Shown piece after piece: positions 25,120 through 34,683 of a stretch of DNA of 64,000 nucleotides. The first letter of the stretch is position 1, and the number at the start of each line of letters is the position of its first letter. The stretch covers positions 1 to 64,000 of the forward strand of contig JAJPKJ010000009.1 in the NCBI GenBank assembly GCA_021323755.1, written 5' to 3'. The DNA comes from Chitinophagales bacterium (lineage in GTDB: Bacteria; Bacteroidota; Bacteroidia; Chitinophagales; Chitinophagaceae). The position numbers and the translations under genes were made by a program. The notes beneath the pieces were generated by a model that saw only the letters and a program-made list of their open reading frames with translations, was not told the origin of the DNA and searched no databases.

Positions 25120-25815
25120 ATGCGCATTCTATTTCTCAGCATACTAACCACGATCCTTTTTTATTCATCATTTGCTCAGCAAAAACCGCAATATGATAGT
25201 TCGGTTATCCATACCCGTGCGTTTTCTGCAAAAAATTTGTCAGAATACAAAAACAGAAGGGAGTTTCAGTATGAAAGTGTTCATGAACCTCCGCAATCAT
25301 TGTGGGACCGTTTCAGGAATTGGATAAATTCATTGATTGTGAGGCTGTTTAGTAAATTGGGTTCGGGTTCCTTGGTCACCTGGGTATTTGCCATCGGAGC
25401 GATTGCCGTAATTGTCTTTTTTATTATTAAGATAAGTGGAATGGGAGACGGCGGGTTTTTTAAGAAAAGATCTTCAAAGGGCTTGGAATATACGGTTGGC
25501 ACAGAAGATATTCACTCCATGAATTTTGAGGAAGCAATCCAACAAGCCGTCGATGATAAAAATTTTAGGCTAGCCGTACGATTATTGTATTTGCAATCGC
25601 TAAAATATCTTGCCGATAACCGAAAGATAAATTGGCAACTGAATAAAACCAATCACCACTATCTGCGGGAATTGTATGGCACATCGCATCATCCGGAATT
25701 TGCGCGGCTTACCAGGCAATTTGAAAGAAACTGGTATGGAAATATTCCGGTGGCAGACCTTGAATTTGGAACTTTGCGTCAATCTTTTGCAAATTTTAAT
25801 AACCAGTTAAATTAA
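25120..25815 (+). CDS. DUF4129 domain protein
   Basis: A 231-residue exported or membrane-anchored protein. A signal-like N-terminus (ILFLSILTTILFYSSFAQ), a single membrane helix around residues 90-110 and a C-terminal DUF4129 domain follow (AVRLLYLQSLKYLADNRKI, then FARLTRQFERNWYGN). DUF4129 occurs next to DUF58/MoxR genes and in transglutaminase-like proteins; the catalytic part is absent here. The start is the ATG at 25120, immediately after an in-frame TTG. The next gene starts 4 bp downstream. Confidence 0.82.
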   Translation: MRILFLSILTTILFYSSFAQQKPQYDSSVIHTRAFSAKNLSEYKNRREFQYESVHEPPQSLWDRFRNWINSLIVRLFSKLGSGSLVTWVFAIGAIAVIVFFIIKISGMGDGGFFKKRSSKGLEYTVGTEDIHSMNFEEAIQQAVDDKNFRLAVRLLYLQSLKYLADNRKINWQLNKTNHHYLRELYGTSHHPEFARLTRQFERNWYGNIPVADLEFGTLRQSFANFNNQLN

Positions 25816-25819
25816 TAGT

Positions 25820-27004
25820 TTGAAGGGATACAAATCTTTTATATTCTTTTTTTCAATCCTTTTGGTTTTGTATATCGTTTTTGAAATTACAAAACCAAAA
25901 CCGATTGATTGGTCAGAAACGCTTTCCAAAGAAGACAAGAACCCTTATGGAAGCTATATTTTGTTCCATCAGCTAAAGGATATATTTCCTAATGTGGTTA
26001 TCAACTCATACCGTTTACCTGTTTATAACCAGTTGAATAATTTTTCTGATTCGAATTCAGCTTATCTATTAATCGATCCGGAGTTGACATTTTCTGAGCC
26101 GGATGTTGACGCAATATTGAGTTATGCAGCAAATGGAAATTATGTTTTTATTTCAGCGGAGGCAATGAACAAAAATTTTTTAGATTCATTGCACATCAAT
26201 ACCAGCCGGCGCCTCACTTCAAAAAATTTCGATTCTGTTCGCCTAAATTTTAGTAATCCGCATCTGCATGCCTCAGACGATTATAAATTCCATCGCTTTA
26301 CGATTGATGGGTATTTTGACAAGTTTGACACGACTACAGCCATCGTGCTGGGGAGTAATCAATTTAATGACGCTGATTTTCTTCGCATCAATTACGGCAA
26401 CGGCGCATTTTTTGTTCATGCTGCGCCCATTTGTTTCAGTAATTATTTTATGCTTACGCAAAATAATGCGGATTATTCTGCAAAAGCTTTATCCTATCTT
26501 CCGCAAAACGTAAAACAGATTTTTTGGGATGAATATTATAAATTGGGCCCTGAAGGTTCGCAAAATCCTTTGCGTTTTATTCTTACAAACAGGTATTTAA
26601 AATGGGCTTACCGGATCGCATTGATAACCGTGATCATTTTTGTGTTCTTTGAAATGAAGCGCAGACAACGCATCATCCCGGTGATCGAGCCATTGCGAAA
26701 TAGTACCCTGGATTTTGTGCGAACTGTTGGCGGGGTTTATTTCCATCAGCATAATAATAAAAACATCGCCGAAAAAAAGATCCAGTATTTTTTTGAATTC
26801 ATACGATCACATTTTTATTTATCAACAGTTTACCTTGATGATGAATTCATCAGATCCTTGAGTAAAAAAAGCGGGATCACTGAATCTGGAGCCAGGGATC
26901 TGATCAATTATGTAAGTTTGGTCTCGGCAAGTGAAAGCATTGCCGACAGTGAATTATTGGAACTCAATACCAGAATTGACTCTTTTTATAAAACAGCCAA
27001 ATAA
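25820..27004 (+). CDS. DUF4350 domain protein
   Basis: A 394-residue protein with an N-terminal membrane helix (IFFFSILLVLYIVFEI), a GATase-like DUF4350 domain (residues ~35-230; SYILFHQLKDIFPNV and NGNYVFISAE) and a second helix near residue 265 before a helical cytoplasmic tail of ~110 residues. DUF4350 is typical of MoxR operons. The start is TTG at 25820; no ATG is available without losing the first helix. Its stop lies 5 bp before the MoxR start. Confidence 0.82.
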   Translation: MKGYKSFIFFFSILLVLYIVFEITKPKPIDWSETLSKEDKNPYGSYILFHQLKDIFPNVVINSYRLPVYNQLNNFSDSNSAYLLIDPELTFSEPDVDAILSYAANGNYVFISAEAMNKNFLDSLHINTSRRLTSKNFDSVRLNFSNPHLHASDDYKFHRFTIDGYFDKFDTTTAIVLGSNQFNDADFLRINYGNGAFFVHAAPICFSNYFMLTQNNADYSAKALSYLPQNVKQIFWDEYYKLGPEGSQNPLRFILTNRYLKWAYRIALITVIIFVFFEMKRRQRIIPVIEPLRNSTLDFVRTVGGVYFHQHNNKNIAEKKIQYFFEFIRSHFYLSTVYLDDEFIRSLSKKSGITESGARDLINYVSLVSASESIADSELLELNTRIDSFYKTAK

Positions 27005-27009
27005 CAATT

Positions 27010-27987
27010 ATGGAAGAATCATTAAACACTCCGCGAACTGATCTAACGAATTTGAATGGAGCGGTTCAGCGCATTCGCGAAGAAATTGGAAAAGTTATTG
27101 TTGGGCAACATCAACTGGTTGATATGTTGCTTGCAGGCGTATTTGCCGACGGACATATATTAATAGAAGGTGTGCCGGGTGTGGCGAAAACGCTTGCGGC
27201 AAAATTGCTGGCAAGAACCATTGATGTGCAATTTTCGAGAATTCAGTTTACGCCAGATCTGATGCCAAGTGATGTACTGGGAACCTCGGTATTCAATCCG
27301 CAAACAACAAGTTTTCAATACAAATACGGACCCATTTTCAGCAATATTATTTTGATTGATGAGATCAACCGTTCTCCGGCAAAAACCCAAGCTGCCCTAT
27401 TTGAAGTAATGGAAGAAAAGCAGGTGACATTTGATGGAGTTACTTATCAGATGCCAACCCCATTTATGGTATTGGCGACGCAAAATCCGGTAGAGCACGA
27501 AGGTACTTATCGCTTGCCGGAAGCGCAATTGGACAGGTTCATGTTCAAAATTGAAATAAAATATCCATCCCCGCAGGAAGAAGTGAAGATCCTGGAATAT
27601 GCGCATGAAGGAAGAACTGTCAATTTTAAAAATATCGTGCATCCGATACTTTCTGCAAACGATATTGCCATGTATCGCGCGCAGATAAATGGTTTACACA
27701 TTGAAACCAAGATCATGGAATTCATCGCCGGGATCGTTCAGGAAACACGCAATAATAAATCATTGTACCTGGGCGCTTCCCCACGCGCTTCGGTAGCGAT
27801 GCTGAAGAGTGCCAAAGCAATTGCAGCAATAAACGGGCGGGATTTTGTAACACCTGATGATGTCATTTCCGTAGCACACGCAGTTCTGCGTCATCGTTTA
27901 ATTCTTACTCCGGAAAAAGAAATGGAAGGAATTACAATTGATGAAACCATTGACGCGATACTGAAAAAGATTGAAGTACCGCGATAA
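27010..27987 (+). CDS. MoxR-family AAA+ ATPase
   Basis: A 325-residue cytoplasmic AAA+ protein. Walker A GVPGVAKT is at residues 54-61, Walker B in IILIDEINRSPAKTQ, sensor 1 in LATQNPVEHEGTYRLPEAQLDRF and sensor 2 Arg in GASPRASVAML. MoxR ATPases act as chaperones that activate partner proteins, often VWA-domain proteins; here the partner is presumably the DUF58 protein encoded 9 bp downstream. Fifth gene of the operon. Confidence 0.95.
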   Translation: MEESLNTPRTDLTNLNGAVQRIREEIGKVIVGQHQLVDMLLAGVFADGHILIEGVPGVAKTLAAKLLARTIDVQFSRIQFTPDLMPSDVLGTSVFNPQTTSFQYKYGPIFSNIILIDEINRSPAKTQAALFEVMEEKQVTFDGVTYQMPTPFMVLATQNPVEHEGTYRLPEAQLDRFMFKIEIKYPSPQEEVKILEYAHEGRTVNFKNIVHPILSANDIAMYRAQINGLHIETKIMEFIAGIVQETRNNKSLYLGASPRASVAMLKSAKAIAAINGRDFVTPDDVISVAHAVLRHRLILTPEKEMEGITIDETIDAILKKIEVPR

Positions 27988-27996
27988 ACAATTACC

Positions 27997-29343
27997 GTGA
28001 AGAATTTCTTTAAAGAATATATCGGCAATCTTTTTTTTAGCAAGCGGGCATACAGCGCACTTGTTATTTGCAGTCTGCTTTTTCTTTTTCGCTTCTTCTT
28101 TAGCTGGCTGGGCAATATTCCCTTCCTGGTCGTTGGGGTGATCATGATGTTATTCATTGTTGATTATTTGTTTCTTTTCTTTAATCAAAACGGGGTTTTT
28201 GCAACAAGGACGCATGCGGAAAGATTTAGTAATGGCGATAAAAACCCGGTACGTATCGATGTTCAGAGTTTTTATGATTTCCCGATCCATGTTGAAGTGA
28301 TTGACGAAGTTCCCGAACAGTTTCAGCGCAGAGACGTTTTGTTTAATGCGAGGATTTCTGCAAGGGCATCAACGATTATTCAATACAATTTGTGCCCGGT
28401 AAAGCGCGGCGAATATGAATTTGGAACCATCAATGTTTATGTCCTAAGTCCCTTGTCCCTGGTCAAAAAAAGATTTCGGTTTGGCATCAACGTTATAGTG
28501 CCTGTTTATCCATCTTATTTGCAAATGCGTAAATATCAGTTAATGGCGATCAGTAATCGTTTGAGCGAAGTGGGAGTGAAGAAGATAAGGCGCATTGGTC
28601 ACAGCATGGAATTCGAACAGATAAAAGAATATGTTATTGGTGATGATTATCGAACCCTGAATTGGAAAGCCACTGCTCGTCGCGCACAACTAATGGTCAA
28701 TCATTACACTGATGAAAAAAGTCAGCAGATATATTGCGTTATTGATAAAGGAAGAATCATGAAAATGCCCTTTGATGGGGTGAGTTTGCTTGATTATGCC
28801 ATCAATGCATCGTTGGTTTTAAGTAATGTGGCTTTGTTGAAGCAGGACAAAGCCGGGTTGATCACTTTTGCAGAACAAATAGGGACTTTTTTGCCTGCAG
28901 AAAAAAAATCGACTCAAATGCAAGCTGTTCTTGAAACATTGTATAAGCAGAAAACGCGTTACCTGGAAAGTGATTTTGAAAAATTGTACACAATCATCCG
29001 GAAAAAAATATCGCAAAGAAGTTTAATTGTCTTGTTTACCAATTTCGAATCATTTTCAGGATTAGAACGACAATTACCCTTTTTACGGAGTATGGCAAAA
29101 CATCATTTATTATTGGTAGTTTTTTTTGAAAATACAGAATTAAAAAAGCTGCTGGAAAAAGAGGCAACCGACATTGAGGGCATTTACACAAAAACCATTG
29201 CAGAAAAATTTGCATTGGAGAAAAAAAGGATTGTAAAGGAATTACAACAATATGGCATTATCAGCATATTGACTGCTCCGCAGAATGTTACGGTAAATAC
29301 CGTTAATAAATATCTTGAATTAAAAGCAAGGCAGGCAATTTAA
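27997..29343 (+). CDS. DUF58 domain protein (degenerate VWA-like)
   Basis: A 448-residue protein. Two membrane helices are near the N-terminus; the DUF58 core is GHSMEFEQIKEYVIGDDYRT, then LNWKATARRAQLMVNHY. The following strand, YCVIDKGRIM, occupies the MIDAS position of a von Willebrand A fold but lacks the DxSxS metal motif, so it probably does not bind Mg in the classical way. Usual partner of MoxR ATPases. The start is GTG at 27997, and it is the last gene of the operon. Confidence 0.9.
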   Translation: MKNFFKEYIGNLFFSKRAYSALVICSLLFLFRFFFSWLGNIPFLVVGVIMMLFIVDYLFLFFNQNGVFATRTHAERFSNGDKNPVRIDVQSFYDFPIHVEVIDEVPEQFQRRDVLFNARISARASTIIQYNLCPVKRGEYEFGTINVYVLSPLSLVKKRFRFGINVIVPVYPSYLQMRKYQLMAISNRLSEVGVKKIRRIGHSMEFEQIKEYVIGDDYRTLNWKATARRAQLMVNHYTDEKSQQIYCVIDKGRIMKMPFDGVSLLDYAINASLVLSNVALLKQDKAGLITFAEQIGTFLPAEKKSTQMQAVLETLYKQKTRYLESDFEKLYTIIRKKISQRSLIVLFTNFESFSGLERQLPFLRSMAKHHLLLVVFFENTELKKLLEKEATDIEGIYTKTIAEKFALEKKRIVKELQQYGIISILTAPQNVTVNTVNKYLELKARQAI

Positions 29344-29419
29344 TGCAGGATTTCAGCGGTTTGATTCAAGATTCAGATTCCATGATCGATCATTAACTAT
29401 TCACTATTCATTTCCAACC

Positions 29420-30091
29420 ATGAGCCGCTTCGAAGAAGGACAAGTACTCTTGATCAATAAACCGCTTCACTGGACATCATTTGATGTGGTGAGAAAGATC
29501 CGTAATCTTATAAAAATAAAAAAAGTTGGTCATGCCGGAACCCTTGATCCATTAGCTACCGGCTTATTGATTCTTTGTACCGGAAAATTCACCAAGCGCA
29601 TCAATGAATTTATGGCTCAGGAAAAAGAATATACCGGTTCCATGATCCTTGGTGCAAGGACCCCCACTTACGATTTGGAAAGTGAGCCGGAAAATTTTAA
29701 AGACATCGCATTGATCAATGAATCCTTGATTGAAGCAGCAACAAAAGAATTTAAGGGAGAAATTCTTCAGACTCCGCCGATCCATTCTGCAATAAAAAAA
29801 GACGGAAGACGGGTTTATGAACTGGCGCGCCAAGGCATTGCTGTGAAATTGGAACCACGAAAAATATTTATTAAAGAGTTTGAAATAACGGGCATTTCAC
29901 TGCCTGAAATAAGATTTCGCGTTGTATGCTCAACGGGAACATATATACGTAGTCTGGCTAATGATTTTGGTGAAGCGCTTGGATGCGGCGCCTATCTGAG
30001 TGCACTATGCCGTACACGTATCGGAGCATTTTCAATCAATCAGTCAATGACGATGGAAGAAACGGAGAAGTTCATCGTAAATGATCCATAG
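29420..30091 (+). CDS. truB: tRNA pseudouridine(55) synthase TruB
   Basis: Makes the T-loop pseudouridine 55 in tRNAs. The 223-residue product has the catalytic motif GHAGTLDPLATGLL with Asp43, the KEYTGSMILG segment, TPPIHSAIKKDGRRVYELAR and CSTGTYIRSLANDFGE. The C-terminal PUA domain is shortened or missing, as in many Bacteroidota. It is convergent with the TamL-like gene, whose stop lies 11 bp beyond its own. Confidence 0.96.
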   Translation: MSRFEEGQVLLINKPLHWTSFDVVRKIRNLIKIKKVGHAGTLDPLATGLLILCTGKFTKRINEFMAQEKEYTGSMILGARTPTYDLESEPENFKDIALINESLIEAATKEFKGEILQTPPIHSAIKKDGRRVYELARQGIAVKLEPRKIFIKEFEITGISLPEIRFRVVCSTGTYIRSLANDFGEALGCGAYLSALCRTRIGAFSINQSMTMEETEKFIVNDP

Positions 30092-30102
30092 ATCATGAAA
30101 CA

Positions 30103-32466
30103 TTAGAAAGGATATCCAATTCCCAGTTGAAATTGTCCCTTTTTCCAATTGAAATCATAGAACCATCGGTTAGGATAAAGTTTGCTTTGAGGATCCCTAA
30201 CCTTGTATGCCCAATCCAATCTTATTAAAAAATAATCAAAGTCTAATCTGAGGCCTGTTCCCACATCGACAGCCAATTCTTTGTAAAACCTGTCTATTTT
30301 GAAATTACTTCCAGTTCCAAGCGAATCAGTCCAATCCCAAATATTGCCGAAGTCGGTAAAAAGAGCGCTCTTGAGTTTCACCGTAAAAAGTGTACCTAAC
30401 GGGAACCTATATTCGATATTTCCTTCCAACTGAATATCGCCGAAACGATCAAAACCGCCGAAGGTTGCGGTGTCTGACCCGAGTCCCAACTGACGTACAG
30501 ACCAGCCGCGCATGCTGTTTGGACCACCGGCCCAGAATGCTTTATAAAAAGGCAGAATCTGGTTCACCCCTTTCCCTTCGCCATATTCCCGGCCGGCGCC
30601 AGCATAAACATGCAAAGCCAATTGTGTTTTTCTGTAATCAAAGTGATGCCAGTAATCAACATCTGCCTTAATGAATCTCCACAATTCACCTTTATCAAAA
30701 TTATTGATCAATCCAAGTAATGTACCGCTCTCTTCAGCACTTACCCGAAAATGATTGGTATGAATTCCACTTTGCTGAATTCGCGTATAAACAACCTGTC
30801 CAAAGCCGGCACCCACCACTATTCCTGTCTTAAAAGCTTCTTTTAAGGAAGGATAAACATCAAGAAAAAACTTTTGAAAACTGTCTGTTTTTGACAGCAC
30901 GCCATATTCAATATTCAATGGGCGCCATAAAAATGAGTGAGAAGTGTTTTTATTTTTATCAGTGATCGTCCATTCGTATCCAAAAGATCCGTCAATAGAT
31001 CGTAGCGTGAATAATTCTCGTCTGTCGGTATAAGACGCGCTCAGGTTGATCACAGTATGTGTATTTGAAAGTTGCCACAACCTGTTTTTTACGTCAAAAG
31101 GTTTTGGTGCATTTAATCGCGGCAGATAAATCGTATGCGAAAAACTTGCCTGGGTTGTCTGAATAAAGTTTGGTCCAAATTCAACCCCTCCGCTAACAGT
31201 AGTTGTAGTTTGAACAGACTTTTTAAATGCATTATAATTCCGCAAACCAAAACTTACATCGCTACCAAATAAATTTGTTCCGGTAAGAATATCGTTGGTA
31301 TTCCGGCTTGCTTCCAGACTGACACGCGCTTCCTGTTTTGGCGTTGGATATAATCGCAATGTGGCATCGATTACCGAATCTGATGAATCGGATTCTCTAA
31401 AATCAATCGCCGCCTGTTGCCATGCGCCAAGCTGATTATTGAATCGCGTAATTGTTCTGTTAAAACCATCTTGTCTGTATTGATTTCCCGGTCGCAAAAA
31501 GACATTATTGATAAGAAAGGGCTGATTGAATTTATTAGAACGTGAAATAATGGTAAATCCATTCTTATAAACGGCTGTATCATTTTTATAGGTCACTGCA
31601 GTATCTTCCAATACCGGCAAATCCGGAAAAATGGTGATATTGCCTATATAATATTTTTTTATCCTGTCAGAATCTTCGACCGGACGCTGCTTAAAAATTA
31701 TATTAATGGTCGGCTTCTCCCGTTTCTTCGCTAATTCTTCCAGGAGTTTTGCCTGTTGGAATGGATCCAGTGCAGGGTCTATCAATGCGGCCACAACCGT
31801 GTCTCTTTCGGCAAAGAAATCATCGCGGGAAATTTTGTAATATCCGTTATTTCGGAATAGGTCGACCATTCTGTCCAATTCTGCCGAAACAATTTGCTTC
31901 GAATAGGGATTATTCCTCTTTAACAAGGATTGATTTTTGTTTTTCGTTACCAAGGCTTGCAATGCCGGTGTGGAGAGGGCAAAGCCAATGGAATCAAATT
32001 TTAAATTCTTGCCCGGATTAACGTTGAACTTGATTATCGCTCGGTATTGACCTTTCACGGTATCGATTCTGAAACTGTCTTTTACAGTGGGAGCATAATA
32101 ACCAACAGAATTAAGCAAGTCAATCATAAACTGCACGGAGCGTGCTAAATTCGCCGTATCAAATACGGGCGGATTAGATAATCTGTCAAAATATATTAAA
32201 GGTTTATTGCTAAAGAAGATGCCGGTCACTGTTCTTGCGCGCAAACTGTCATCAAGCTGATTGTTCAGCCGCAACTGCATTTCTTCTTTTTTATCGTTAG
32301 GCAAATCGCCAGAAACTTTTATTTCTGTTTTGTAAACGAAAGGTTTGCCTTTTTGAAAATTAACAGGTACTATGCATCCAAATCCAAATAACAGCAACAC
32401 CAATATTGCAGGCAGCGCAACTGCGGGGTTGAAAAAAGTTGCTGTAACTTGCCGGCGATTTTGCAT
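30103..32466 (-). CDS. TamL-like lipoprotein with Omp85 barrel (BamA/TamA family)
   Basis: A 787-residue outer-membrane protein. After a basic start, LPAILVLLLFGFGC provides a lipoprotein signal (Cys about residue 31), then POTRA-type regions (SVGYYAPTVKDSF, RNNGYYKISRDDFF) and a C-terminal Omp85 barrel with GPNSMRGWSVRQLGLGSD and a final GIGYPF. A lipidated TamA homologue is the Bacteroidota hallmark called TamL, which works with TamB in building or exporting outer-membrane material. The start used is the ATG at 32466; a TTG/ATG further up (32496) is possible. tamB is not adjacent; the divergent neighbour is a TrmH-type methyltransferase, a frequent arrangement. Confidence 0.85.
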   Translation of the reverse strand: MQNRRQVTATFFNPAVALPAILVLLLFGFGCIVPVNFQKGKPFVYKTEIKVSGDLPNDKKEEMQLRLNNQLDDSLRARTVTGIFFSNKPLIYFDRLSNPPVFDTANLARSVQFMIDLLNSVGYYAPTVKDSFRIDTVKGQYRAIIKFNVNPGKNLKFDSIGFALSTPALQALVTKNKNQSLLKRNNPYSKQIVSAELDRMVDLFRNNGYYKISRDDFFAERDTVVAALIDPALDPFQQAKLLEELAKKREKPTINIIFKQRPVEDSDRIKKYYIGNITIFPDLPVLEDTAVTYKNDTAVYKNGFTIISRSNKFNQPFLINNVFLRPGNQYRQDGFNRTITRFNNQLGAWQQAAIDFRESDSSDSVIDATLRLYPTPKQEARVSLEASRNTNDILTGTNLFGSDVSFGLRNYNAFKKSVQTTTTVSGGVEFGPNFIQTTQASFSHTIYLPRLNAPKPFDVKNRLWQLSNTHTVINLSASYTDRRELFTLRSIDGSFGYEWTITDKNKNTSHSFLWRPLNIEYGVLSKTDSFQKFFLDVYPSLKEAFKTGIVVGAGFGQVVYTRIQQSGIHTNHFRVSAEESGTLLGLINNFDKGELWRFIKADVDYWHHFDYRKTQLALHVYAGAGREYGEGKGVNQILPFYKAFWAGGPNSMRGWSVRQLGLGSDTATFGGFDRFGDIQLEGNIEYRFPLGTLFTVKLKSALFTDFGNIWDWTDSLGTGSNFKIDRFYKELAVDVGTGLRLDFDYFLIRLDWAYKVRDPQSKLYPNRWFYDFNWKKGQFQLGIGYPF

Positions 32467-32569
32467 ATTAGGCTTTAGTGGGTTTACGATTAGCAATTAG
32501 ATGCAAACGCAGAAAGGAATTTTTTTCAGGAAATACATTGCTCATTAAATTATTCATGCAAATAGACCG

Positions 32570-33310
32570 ATGTTGGTAAAATTGAAAATCAAATATATTC
32601 AAAGTTTAGGCCAGAAAAAATTTCGGGATGCCGAAGGTGTGTTTATCGCCGAAGGTCCAAAGATAATCAAGGAGCTATTGGCATCGGAGAATACAAGACT
32701 TATAAATGTTTTTGCGGTTGAAGAATGGATGGAGACGAATAGATCGTTGATAAAGAATTTTTCTTCAGATGATATTGTTAAGATCAGCGATTCCGAACTT
32801 GAACGAATTTCTTTTTTGCAAACACCAAACCAGGTTTTAGGCATTTTCGCCAAACCTATTTTCAATGCTGATTTTGACGATGCCAAGATCATGTTATTGC
32901 TGGATGAAATTCAGGATCCGGGCAATATGGGAACGCTGATAAGAACAGCTGACTGGTTTGGCATAAAAAAAATAATTTGCAGCAATAATAGTGCGGATGT
33001 TTTTAATCCAAAGGTTGTGCAATCATCAATGGGAAGCATCGCACACGTGAAAATTGTTTATGAAGATCTGAGATCTTTTATTCATGGACATCCTGAAGTT
33101 CCGGTTTATGCTACCACGTTACATGGAGATGATATTTTCAAGATAGAGAAAATAAAAAATGGATTTATCCTGATCGGTAATGAGTCCAAGGGGATATGTG
33201 AAGAATTATTATCATTAGCAACTCATCAAATAACCATACCAAAGTCAGGTGATGCGGAATCGCTGAATGCCGCGGTGGCTGCGGCGATTGTGATGGCAGT
33301 CCTGGTATAG
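32570..33310 (+). CDS. SpoU/TrmH-family rRNA or tRNA 2'-O-methyltransferase
   Basis: A 246-residue SPOUT methyltransferase. It starts with an N-terminal substrate-binding domain, KKFRDAEGVFIAEGPKIIKE, then the catalytic knot motifs GNMGTLIRTADWFG, ILIGNESKGI and IPKSGDAESLNAAVAAAI. The target nucleotide cannot be told from sequence. Divergent from the TamL-like gene, with 103 bp between the starts. Confidence 0.9.
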   Translation: MLVKLKIKYIQSLGQKKFRDAEGVFIAEGPKIIKELLASENTRLINVFAVEEWMETNRSLIKNFSSDDIVKISDSELERISFLQTPNQVLGIFAKPIFNADFDDAKIMLLLDEIQDPGNMGTLIRTADWFGIKKIICSNNSADVFNPKVVQSSMGSIAHVKIVYEDLRSFIHGHPEVPVYATTLHGDDIFKIEKIKNGFILIGNESKGICEELLSLATHQITIPKSGDAESLNAAVAAAIVMAVLV

Positions 33311-33348
33311 CGGCTGGAGTCCTGACAACCGTCTGCTCAATGCTGCTG

Positions 33349-34578
33349 CTACTCAAATCTGATCGCACGCGTTGGACGAATCCCTCTTATGATCAAACTT
33401 GGAATCAGTAAGACTAAAAAGCAAACGATAAATGTAATGATATCGATTAATGCAATATGCCACCATTGGAATTTTACCACCGCTTTTGAAATAAAATAGG
33501 CATCTTCAGGCAGTGATATTAGTCCATAATGTTGTTGAAGCCAGCAAATCAGTAATCCTAAAATATCTCCTGCCAAAATTCCGGTCACTGCAATTATTGC
33601 TCCGTGATACAGGAATGTATTTTGAATCGTGAGATTCGGGGAACCAACTGCCTTTAGTATGCCGATCATTTGTGTACGTTCAAGCACAAGAATTATTAAA
33701 CAGGTTACCAGATTGAGTGTGGCCACAATGATCATGATGATGAAAACAATAACAATGGTTTGATCCTGCAGATTCAGCCAATCAAAAATATTCGGATATA
33801 CCTGACTTATCGTTTCGCAATTCCACTGCTCGGGAAGTTTATAAAATAGTGCATTATTAACGGTAACTGTCTTCCGATAATCATTAACAAAAATTTCGTA
33901 ACCGCCGATCTGATCTTCTTTCCAATCGTTCAATCGCTGAATCAGTTTGATGTCGCCAATCGCCATGAGCTTGTCATAATCTTCAATACCGGTCTTGAAG
34001 ATCCCTGCAACCATCATCGGCCGTACACGATGTGAACCATCCGGCTGTATAAAATAGATCAATATCTTATCATTCACTTTTAATTTTAATTGATTAGCCG
34101 TGTATGCGGATAAATTTATCTCGCTGCTGTAGCCAGTGTCCGAAAAATGCAGCCATCTCCCTTCTTGCAAAAAAGAGTTGATGTTGGAAAAGTCATAATC
34201 TTTTTCAACGCCCTTTAATAAAACACCTTCAATGCTTTCTTTTCCTTTTACAATAGCATATTTGGTGGCAAATGCCTGAACGGTTTTGATTCCTTTATCG
34301 GCCTGCAACACTTTCAGCACCGTATCGTTTTTACTAATCGGTAATTCTTCAGCGATGGAGGGTTTGTCGGCCTGATAATGCTGAACGCGGATATTTCCCC
34401 AGAAACTGAAAACTTTTTGACTTACCGCAAACTGAAAACCGTTGGTGAATGCTACTGTAACGATCATTGCAGCAACACTGATGATTGTTGCAGCAATGGC
34501 AAGCCTGATGATAAATCGTGAAAAAGATCGTTGTTGGTTAAAGGCAATTCGTTTTGCTATAAATGCGGCTACATTCAC
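33349..34578 (-). CDS. ABC transporter permease, FtsX/LolC-LolE type
   Basis: A 409-residue inner-membrane protein. One N-terminal helix (FIIRLAIAATIISVAAMIVTVAF), a ~220-residue periplasmic domain (MacB-PCD type) and three C-terminal helices form the FtsX fold; the ERTQMIGILKAVGSPNLTIQ loop is the typical coupling segment. Lol-type permeases extract lipoproteins from the inner membrane. The matching ATPase gene is not adjacent. The start is GTG at 34578, since a TGA follows directly upstream. Confidence 0.85.
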   Translation of the reverse strand: MNVAAFIAKRIAFNQQRSFSRFIIRLAIAATIISVAAMIVTVAFTNGFQFAVSQKVFSFWGNIRVQHYQADKPSIAEELPISKNDTVLKVLQADKGIKTVQAFATKYAIVKGKESIEGVLLKGVEKDYDFSNINSFLQEGRWLHFSDTGYSSEINLSAYTANQLKLKVNDKILIYFIQPDGSHRVRPMMVAGIFKTGIEDYDKLMAIGDIKLIQRLNDWKEDQIGGYEIFVNDYRKTVTVNNALFYKLPEQWNCETISQVYPNIFDWLNLQDQTIVIVFIIMIIVATLNLVTCLIILVLERTQMIGILKAVGSPNLTIQNTFLYHGAIIAVTGILAGDILGLLICWLQQHYGLISLPEDAYFISKAVVKFQWWHIALIDIITFIVCFLVLLIPSLIIRGIRPTRAIRFE

Positions 34579-34683
34579 TCATTATGATTTATTGATCAAA
34601 AATAGAGTTGAAACCAATAGTAATAAAAGTTTTTTGCAATTTTATGCTAACATTGTATCCGATTAATCACCCACATACAAGCC

